37,785 bases of DNA from Fusobacteriota bacterium (GTDB lineage Bacteria; Fusobacteriota; Fusobacteriia; Fusobacteriales; JAAYPW01). Under the pieces are notes generated by a model, which saw nothing but the letters and a program-made list of their open reading frames with translations, did not search any database and was not told the DNA's origin. The stretch's first letter is position 1. Each line of letters opens with the position of its first letter. Both the position numbers and the translations under genes were made by a program. Location: positions 1 through 37,785 of the forward strand of contig JAAYPW010000027.1 of assembly GCA_012519615.1 (NCBI GenBank), given 5' to 3'. Shown one piece after another: positions 30,686 through 37,785 of this stretch.

Positions 30686-33472
30686 TTACATTAAAGCATC
30701 TGTACAACTAGGGCATATATCTTTATACTGTTCATTTTTACCTAATTCCTCAGAGTATTTCCAGCATCTTTCACATTTTTCACCAGGAGCTTTTTCAATT
30801 ATAATTTGAGCTTCATCTAGTGATTCATCTTTTTCTACAACTAATTTAGAAGCAATAAATACATCTTTTAATAAAGATAGATTACTATTTATAAATTCAT
30901 ACTCTTCATTAGTATTAGTAATAATTTTTACTAACGCATTTAGAGAATGTCCAATTACTTTATCTTTTCTAGCTTCTTCTAAATTTTTATTTACATTTTC
31001 TCTTAATTTAATAATTTTATCCCATTTTTTTGATAATTCTTCATTTACATACATATCATTTTCTTCATACCAATTCGATAACAATACACTTTCACTCTCT
31101 TTTACAACTTTTGGTAACATTTGCCATATCTCTTCTGATGTAAATGACAATACCGGTGCCATCATTTTTGTAAATGTAATTAATATATCAGTCATTACTG
31201 TTTGAGCAGCTCTTCTCTCTACAGAGTTTGCTTTTGTAGTGTATAGTCTATCTTTTAGTATGTCTAAATAAAATGCACTCATTTCAACTGCAGCAAAATA
31301 ATGTATATCATAAAATAAGTTATAAAATTCAAATTTTTCATAGTTTTCATTTACTTTTCTTTTTAATTTTTCTAATTTATGCATTGCCCATTTATCTATT
31401 TCTAATAAATTTTCATACTCCACTCTATCTTTTGCTGGATCAAAATCATTTATATTTCCTAATATATATCTTGCTGTATTTCTTAATCTTCTATACGATT
31501 CTGTCATTTGTTTTAAGATCCCATCTGATATTTTTACATCTTCTCTATAGTCCACAGATGCACACCACAATCTTAATATATCTGCACCATAAGTTTCAAT
31601 TACTTCACTTGGATTTACTACATTTCCAGCAGATTTACTCATTTTCATCCCTTTACCATCATTTACAAATCCATGTGTAAGAAGAGATTTATAAGGAGCT
31701 TCCCCATCTGCACCTACAGCAGTTAGTAAAGATGTTTGGAACCACCCTCTATGTTGGTCGCTTCCCTCAAGATACATATCTGCAGGTTTATAAAGTTCAT
31801 CATATACTTCTAATACAGAGCTGTGACTTGCACCAGAATCAAACCATACATCCATTATATTCGTTTCTTTTCTAATATCTTCGTCAGTTAAACCTATTTT
31901 ATTAAGTAATTCCTCACCTAATAATTCTGATGGCTTATATTTATACCAAGCGCTACTTCCCTCTAATCTTACTTTTTCTATGATTTTATCTAATATCTCT
32001 TTACTAAAAATCTCTTTTTGAGTTTTTTCATTGTAGAATACAGGAATCGGAACTCCCCATACACGTTGTCTCGATATACACCAATCCGGTCTTGACTCTA
32101 ACATTGTAGTTATTCTATTTCTTCCCCATTCAGGTACGAATTTTACATTTTCAAGTGATTTTAAAGCTTTTTCTCTTAAATCAGAATCTTCACATTTTAC
32201 AAACCATTGTTCTGTTGCTCTAAAGATTACAGGTGTTTTTGATCTCCAATCATGTGGATATGAGTGACTAATCTCTTTGAAATTTAGTAGATATCCTGTT
32301 TCTTCAAGATATTTTACAATTTCTTTATTCGCTTTTGCATAAAATAGTCCTGAAAATTGTCCTGCTTCTTCAGTTAATACACCTTTATTATCAATAGGAG
32401 ATATAATTGGTAATTTATATCTTGTACCAACTACATAGTCATCTTGACCATGTCCAGGTGCTGTATGTACACATCCTGTCCCAGCTTCAAGGGTAACATG
32501 CTCCCCTAATATCACCACTGAATCACGTTCTAAAAAAGGGTGTTTAAAGTTTAATTTTTCTAACTCTTCACCTTTTATTTTTTTTATAATTTCATAATTT
32601 TCAATACCAATATCATTAAATGCTTTTTCTAATAATTCCTCTGCAATTATAAGTATACCTTTATCTGTTCTAGCAAACACATATGTGAAATCTGAGTTTA
32701 AACATATTGCAACATTTCCTGGTAATGTCCACGGTGTTGTAGTCCAAATTACACAATAAATCTTTTCATTTTCATTTATTGTTAAGTTAAATTTTCCAGT
32801 TAAATCATCTTTTGCTTCAAATTTAACATATATAGCCGGCGACTTGTGGTCATGATACTCAATTTCTGCTTCTGCTAATGCTGTTTCGGTAACAGGTGAC
32901 CAATAAATTGGTTTTAACCCTTTAAAAATATATCCATTTTCATACAATTTACCAAAAACTTCTAATTGTTTTGCTTCATATTCTGGATTTAATGTAATAT
33001 ATGGTTTTTCCCAATTTCCAAAAACACCCAATCTTTTAAATCCCTCTTTTTGTATATTAACATATTTCAATGCATATTTTTTACACTCTTCCATAATATC
33101 TAATCTATCCATAGTTTTTACTTTTTCACCTAAAATTTCATTAACTTTAAGCTCAATAGGTAGTCCATGTGTATCCCATCCAGGAATATACGGAGAGTTA
33201 TAACCTTTTAGTCTTTTATATTTAAGTATAATATCTTTTAATATTTTATTTAGTGCGTGTCCAATATGAATATCTCCATTTGCATATGGTGGACCATCGT
33301 GTAATATAAAAGTTTTATTTTTGTTTAAAAGACTTTTTTCATATATTTTATTATCATTCCAATATTTCAAAAATTCTGGTTCTTTTTTTGGTAATCCTGC
33401 TTTCATTTGAAAGTCTGTTTTAGGTAAATTAAGAGTGCTACCATAATCCATTTTTTCAGTATTATCTGACAT
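30686..33472 (-). CDS. ileS: Isoleucyl-tRNA synthetase
   Basis: [30 protein letters not shown]-terminal Zn motif [12 protein letters not shown]...CPSC. Confidence 0.99.
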   Translation of the reverse strand: MSDNTEKMDYGSTLNLPKTDFQMKAGLPKKEPEFLKYWNDNKIYEKSLLNKNKTFILHDGPPYANGDIHIGHALNKILKDIILKYKRLKGYNSPYIPGWDTHGLPIELKVNEILGEKVKTMDRLDIMEECKKYALKYVNIQKEGFKRLGVFGNWEKPYITLNPEYEAKQLEVFGKLYENGYIFKGLKPIYWSPVTETALAEAEIEYHDHKSPAIYVKFEAKDDLTGKFNLTINENEKIYCVIWTTTPWTLPGNVAICLNSDFTYVFARTDKGILIIAEELLEKAFNDIGIENYEIIKKIKGEELEKLNFKHPFLERDSVVILGEHVTLEAGTGCVHTAPGHGQDDYVVGTRYKLPIISPIDNKGVLTEEAGQFSGLFYAKANKEIVKYLEETGYLLNFKEISHSYPHDWRSKTPVIFRATEQWFVKCEDSDLREKALKSLENVKFVPEWGRNRITTMLESRPDWCISRQRVWGVPIPVFYNEKTQKEIFSKEILDKIIEKVRLEGSSAWYKYKPSELLGEELLNKIGLTDEDIRKETNIMDVWFDSGASHSSVLEVYDELYKPADMYLEGSDQHRGWFQTSLLTAVGADGEAPYKSLLTHGFVNDGKGMKMSKSAGNVVNPSEVIETYGADILRLWCASVDYREDVKISDGILKQMTESYRRLRNTARYILGNINDFDPAKDRVEYENLLEIDKWAMHKLEKLKRKVNENYEKFEFYNLFYDIHYFAAVEMSAFYLDILKDRLYTTKANSVERRAAQTVMTDILITFTKMMAPVLSFTSEEIWQMLPKVVKESESVLLSNWYEENDMYVNEELSKKWDKIIKLRENVNKNLEEARKDKVIGHSLNALVKIITNTNEEYEFINSNLSLLKDVFIASKLVVEKDESLDEAQIIIEKAPGEKCERCWKYSEELGKNEQYKDICPSCTDALM

Positions 33473-33513
33473 TTTTTCCTCCTATTTTATATTAATTATT
33501 CTTTATTTATCTA

Positions 33514-35676
33514 TTATTTCATAGTAAGTGATACTCTTTTTCTTTTCATATCTACTGATTTTACTTTAACTTTTACAATATCTCCAACAGACATAACTAA
33601 TGTTGGGTCTTTAATAAATTTATCTTTTCCAAATTCTGATATATGTAAAAGTGCGTCTTCATGTAGTCCAATATCAATAAATGCACCAAATTGTATTACA
33701 TTTCTAACAGTTCCCTCTAATTCCATCCCCTCTTTTAGATCTTCCATTTGAAGAATATCATCTTTTAATAAAGGTTGTGGAAAACTGTCACGTGGATCTC
33801 TTCTTTCTTTTAGAAGTGCATTATATATATCAAGGGTTGTTTCCTTCCCGTAATTATTTTTTTCTATAAATTTATTTATATCAATTGTTCTCAATTTTTC
33901 TTTTAATTCTTTTAAATTATTATCAATATCTTCAAGTTTACATTTAATTTCATCTAATATTTTAACAGCAATTTCATATGATTCTGGGTGAATTACTGTA
34001 TTATCCAAAGGATTTTCACTATTAGTTACAACCATAAACCCAGCACATAAAGTATAAACTTTTTCTCCTAATCCTTTTACCTTTTTTAATTCTTCCCTAT
34101 TTTTAAAATTACCATTTTCTTTTCTATAATCAACAATATTTTTTGCAACATTCTTCTTTATCCCAGATACATATCCCAGTAGTGCCCAAGATGCAGTATT
34201 TACATTTACACCAACATTATTTACTACACTTTCAACAATATCCTCTAATGATGTTGTTAATTTCTTTTGATCAACGTCATGTTGATACATTCCCACGCCT
34301 ATTGATTTAGGGTCAATTTTTACTAATTCTGCAAGTGGATCTTGTATTCTTCTTGCTATTGAGATAGCTCCTCTTGCTGTAACATCTAATTCTGGAAACT
34401 CCTCAATGGCTAATTTTGATGCTGAATAAACTGATGCTCCAGCCTCATTTACAATAACGAATGCAGGTTTTTTATTAAATTTTTCTGTTTTAATTATATC
34501 TGCTACAAACTTTTCTGTTTCTCTAGAGCCCGTCCCATTTCCTATTGCAAGTATATCAATTTCGTATTTTTTTATAAAATTTATTATTGTTTTCTTAGCT
34601 AAATCAAATTTAGCGTCTCCATGCATTAAATAAATAATTGTATCTTCAATAAAAAAACCATCTTTATCTATAATAACTACTTTACAACCTGTACGATACC
34701 CCGGATCTAGTCCAATCATATTTTTCCCATAAATAGGAGCTTGTAAAAGTAAGTTTTTTATATTTTTTTTAAATATTTCTATTGCATCGTCTTCCGATCT
34801 CTCTGTAATTAAATTTCTTGTTTCTCTTTCCACTGATGGTAAAATTAATCTATTTAGACTATCTATTATAATATTTGTATACAATTCACAAAGATTTTTA
34901 TTTTTATATTTACTAAGTACATATTTTACTAAATTATCAAAATTTGTCTCATCTAATTTAACTGAAATACTTAATACTTTCTCTTTGTCACCACGATTTA
35001 CTGCTAAAACTCTATGTGATGGGATCTGCTTTACAGCTTCTGAATATTCATAATAATCTTGATAAACTAATTTACTATCTAAATCTCTATTTTTTTCAAT
35101 TAATTTTGAGTATAAAACTCCATATTTTTTATATAGATCTCTAATGTAGTCTTTTATCTCTATATTTTCAGATAGATCCTGTGCAATTATTAATTTAGCA
35201 CCTTCAATTGCATCTTGTATATTTTCAACGTTTTCATTTATATAATCTATTGCAATTTTCTCTAATTCCGCTATAGTAATTTTTTCATTAAGCATAATTT
35301 CTGATAGTGGTAACAACCCATTTTCAATGGCTATATCTGCTTTAGTTTTTTTCTTCTTTTTATATGGTAGATATAAATCTTCTACTCTTTGTAATACTGT
35401 TGCATTTAAAATATCTTTTTTTAATTCTTCTGTAAGTTTTCCTTGTCCCTCTATTGAAGAGATTACTTCTTCCTTTCTTTTTTCTAGATTTCTTAAATAT
35501 TCAATACGTTCATTTATTTGTCTAATTATTTCTTCATCTAAACTTCCTGTGATCTCTTTTCTATATCTTGCAATAAAAGGGACTGTCCCCCCCTCATCAA
35601 GTAATGTAATAGTACTATTCACTTGTTTTTCTGTAATATTTAATTCATTTGCTATTATATTAGATATATTTAACAA
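33514..35676 (-). CDS. tex: Tex family RNA-binding S1 protein
   Basis: GGTVPFIARYRKEITGSLDEE, GLDPGYRTGCK, IGNGTGSRETEKFV, S1 domain GTVRNVIQFGAFIDIGLHEDALLHISE. Confidence 0.97.
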   Translation of the reverse strand: MLNISNIIANELNITEKQVNSTITLLDEGGTVPFIARYRKEITGSLDEEIIRQINERIEYLRNLEKRKEEVISSIEGQGKLTEELKKDILNATVLQRVEDLYLPYKKKKKTKADIAIENGLLPLSEIMLNEKITIAELEKIAIDYINENVENIQDAIEGAKLIIAQDLSENIEIKDYIRDLYKKYGVLYSKLIEKNRDLDSKLVYQDYYEYSEAVKQIPSHRVLAVNRGDKEKVLSISVKLDETNFDNLVKYVLSKYKNKNLCELYTNIIIDSLNRLILPSVERETRNLITERSEDDAIEIFKKNIKNLLLQAPIYGKNMIGLDPGYRTGCKVVIIDKDGFFIEDTIIYLMHGDAKFDLAKKTIINFIKKYEIDILAIGNGTGSRETEKFVADIIKTEKFNKKPAFVIVNEAGASVYSASKLAIEEFPELDVTARGAISIARRIQDPLAELVKIDPKSIGVGMYQHDVDQKKLTTSLEDIVESVVNNVGVNVNTASWALLGYVSGIKKNVAKNIVDYRKENGNFKNREELKKVKGLGEKVYTLCAGFMVVTNSENPLDNTVIHPESYEIAVKILDEIKCKLEDIDNNLKELKEKLRTIDINKFIEKNNYGKETTLDIYNALLKERRDPRDSFPQPLLKDDILQMEDLKEGMELEGTVRNVIQFGAFIDIGLHEDALLHISEFGKDKFIKDPTLVMSVGDIVKVKVKSVDMKRKRVSLTMK

Positions 35677-35774
35677 TTAATTCACCACCACAACATTTTT
35701 GTTTTATTATATCACAACTAAACCGGTTTGTAAAACTCTATTTTTAAAAATTCATCTATTTTGCTATATATAAG

Positions 35775-35805
35775 AAAAGAGAAGCAAATTTACTGCTTCT
35801 CTTTT
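35775..35805. terminator. Bidirectional-looking hairpin terminator
   Basis: AAAAGAGAAGCA-AATTTAC-TGCTTCTCTTTT. Confidence 0.75.
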
Positions 35806-35909
35806 CAATATAAAATTTTATTATTTTAATTAGTTATAAAGTTATGGTCAAAAAACATTATTGTATGTAATACTATAGTCATGCCCTTTCATAAAATTAT
35901 ATAAGTTAT

Positions 35910-36015
35910 ATTTTATTTTTTATATGAGCATCATAAGTTTCTAACGCAAGAGCTAATTTTATTGCATTCCATCTAAATTTCCATTATTTGAACAATCTTC
36001 TACAATCTCTACGCT
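35910..36015 (-). pseudogene. Possible decayed C-terminal coding tail of adjacent lipoprotein or another gene
   Basis: In frame after the TAG: SVEIVEDCSNNGNLDGMQ*; shifted frame RWNAIKLALALETYDAHIKNKI*. Confidence 0.4.
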
Positions 36016-36360
36016 CTATTCTTCAGTAATATTAGCAATTGGTTCTAACCTAATTACTAGATTTGTTCCATTTTCTACAGCTTCTACGTGTTTATGCCCG
36101 ATTTTTTCATATTTTTTTGTATTTATCCCTTCAATAGTAAACGTATATAATTGATATCCTTTTAGATCTTCAAATGTATAAGGATATGAAGATTCTCCTA
36201 CACCATATAAGATTACTTCTAAATCTGTTACTTCATTTTCAAATTCATCTAACACCGTTATTGAGATTTTACCAGTTTTCTCTTTTGAACTACATCCAAC
36301 TGTATAAAACATCGATGTTAATATTACTAGTAAAATTAATATTTTTTTCATTAAATACAC
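36016..36360 (-). CDS. Small putative lipoprotein
   Basis: MKKILILLVILTSMFYTVGCSSKEK signal/lipobox. Confidence 0.75.
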   Translation of the reverse strand: MYLMKKILILLVILTSMFYTVGCSSKEKTGKISITVLDEFENEVTDLEVILYGVGESSYPYTFEDLKGYQLYTFTIEGINTKKYEKIGHKHVEAVENGTNLVIRLEPIANITEE

Positions 36361-36372
36361 CCCTTTTTTTAA

Positions 36373-37785
36373 TTAGAACAACCAGTAACCAATTGTTAGA
36401 TTTATTCTATGGAAATCTACTTTTGATTTATCTTTAACTTCATCAACTATAATTCCGTATGCATTATTGTATTTTTTTTCAAATTCTATTTTTGATACTG
36501 TATAGAATAATTCAAATTGGAAATTTTTATATTCTAATCCTGTGCCTAAACCATAATATAACCCACCTTTTGAATCCTCAAAGTTATGATAATTATAATC
36601 TCCTACAAATGAGTATCCTAATCTTGCACCTAAATATGGTTTCCAATCGCTATCTTTATTTAAATTGTATCTTCCTGTAAAATATACAGGTATTAAATCT
36701 AACTCTTTATTTTTATTATCATAATATTTAATATAGTCATCATCACCAACTATTAGGTTTCCAGATGAAGATTTTTTCTTAGGTTGTACTTTAGGTTCAT
36801 AAAGTGCTCCTAAACCTAGTCCAATTTTTTCTGATACTGGTAATATTAACTCTCCACCTATTATAGGCATTATTTTTGTAGTTTTACTTGTTTTATTACT
36901 TGTATTGATACTAGTTCCTAATACACCGCTATCATAACTATCTCTTTTATGGTTAACATTCTCTTTTAGTTTACCATATACATTAACTCCACCTTTTAAT
37001 ATAAGGTATTTTCCACTTTTTTTAGTAAATGTTTTTTCTGATGATGATGTTAAATTATTTTTTGTTTTTAAAGCTTCTACTTTTATAATATTAGCACCTT
37101 TACTTTTGTATATTGTACCTAATTCGTAAGGTTTTCCATTTATTGTAGCAGTATATTCTACACCTTCTTCTTTATTCTCAATATTTATTATAGGATCTTT
37201 AGATATTTTTTCTCCATTTTCCACTCCTACAATTACTGGTACTGCTGGAGGTAACATATCAATCTCAAATGTTCTTGTTTCACTACTTTTCAATCCGTTT
37301 TTTAATTTTATTGCTTCCACATATAATTGATGTATTCCATTTTCTGAATATTCGCTTCCTTCTTCATAAATTTCACTATCTATATAAAAATCATATTCGA
37401 TTCCTAGTTCTCTATCTTTTACATCAATATAAACTGGTTGTGCAAGTATTTCACCATTTTCTACACCCAGCACTATTGGTTTTTTAGGTGGTAGTGTATC
37501 TATTTCGAAGTTTCTTTTTGTTTCACTAGATAATCCATTTGATAATCTTGTTCCTTTTACTACTAGTTCTGATTTACCTAATTCACTATATTCAGTCCCT
37601 AACTCATATGGCAATCCATTTATTGTAGCAACGTATTCTGTGTCTGCTTGTTTTTCATCAACTGTAATTACTACACCTTCTGCATAAGTTTTACCATTTT
37701 CTACACCTAAAATTACCGGTTTTTTAGGTAAAGTTTTATCAATTTCAAAATTTACTTTTGCTTCATTTGTTAATTTATTTGATAA
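36373..37785 (-). CDS. Outer-membrane protein with tandem 80-aa Ig-like repeats and C-terminal beta-barrel, partial (N-terminus beyond right edge)
   Basis: Frame is open from 37614 to the window edge; KKPV/IxxGVENG repeats every 80 aa; OMP barrel ending LTIGYWLF. Confidence 0.85.
   Translation of the reverse strand, partial: LSNKLTNEAKVNFEIDKTLPKKPVILGVENGKTYAEGVVITVDEKQADTEYVATINGLPYELGTEYSELGKSELVVKGTRLSNGLSSETKRNFEIDTLPPKKPIVLGVENGEILAQPVYIDVKDRELGIEYDFYIDSEIYEEGSEYSENGIHQLYVEAIKLKNGLKSSETRTFEIDMLPPAVPVIVGVENGEKISKDPIINIENKEEGVEYTATINGKPYELGTIYKSKGANIIKVEALKTKNNLTSSSEKTFTKKSGKYLILKGGVNVYGKLKENVNHKRDSYDSGVLGTSINTSNKTSKTTKIMPIIGGELILPVSEKIGLGLGALYEPKVQPKKKSSSGNLIVGDDDYIKYYDNKNKELDLIPVYFTGRYNLNKDSDWKPYLGARLGYSFVGDYNYHNFEDSKGGLYYGLGTGLEYKNFQFELFYTVSKIEFEKKYNNAYGIIVDEVKDKSKVDFHRINLTIGYWLF
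37190..37785 (-). repeat. 240-bp in-frame tandem repeats encoding Ig-like modules
   Basis: CCATTTTCxAC motif on + strand at 37214, 37454, 37694. Confidence 0.85.

Noticed and set aside
33473-33513. T-box leader upstream of ileS (or glyQ)
   Set aside because: Only about 41 nt (tex-ileS) and 18 nt (lspA-glyQ) are available; no T-box sequence seen
35587-35593. C7/G7 run in tex as a phase-variation tract
   Set aside because: Encodes the conserved DEGGTVPFIARYRKE motif; tract is short and in an otherwise intact housekeeping gene
37190-37785. 240-bp periodicity as a CRISPR or mobile-element repeat
   Set aside because: Repeats are in frame and encode diverged protein modules

Overview
AT-rich window whose protein content suggests Fusobacteriota (inference from protein character only). 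Every convincing gene is on the minus strand. In minus-strand order, starting at the right-hand end: an outer-membrane protein with Ig-like repeats (runs off the right edge), a small lipoprotein, tex-ileS-lspA-glyQ-glyS plus an LRR membrane protein, a TPP-riboswitch-led thiamine operon (thiS, then a gap, thiG-thiH-thiF-ThiD2/ThiE-thiC), an SSR-containing leader ORF plus terminator ahead of a PAS histidine kinase, a D15/BamA-like OMP, a Spy-like small protein, a lipoprotein, a radical SAM protein, a cobalamin riboswitch with a TonB receptor, tyrA, patatin, RNase H, an HD protein, a TIGR03960-type radical SAM protein, a double-REC protein, a MATE transporter, a hybrid kinase, and an NfeD/YqiJ-like protein with flotillin (runs off the left edge). 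The strongest novelty candidate is 20 perfect copies of AGAGC inside an unannotated leader ORF (19623-19763). That ORF has its own promoter and RBS and lies just upstream of an intrinsic terminator and the PAS kinase. Only one of the three repeat-number frames carries ribosomes through the terminator and into the kinase start. The same tract is also a GAG-N2 array resembling TRAP binding sites. Other notable signals: a promoter with C8 inside a 17-bp spacer (15661-15689), a consensus sigma70 promoter overlapped by a 16-bp perfect palindrome (18041-18084), a hybrid kinase with His replaced by Asn at the phosphoacceptor position near a double-REC protein with Asp replaced by Ala, and a radical SAM gene whose start appears to be ACG. 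No databases or tools were used; all calls come from reading the sequence.
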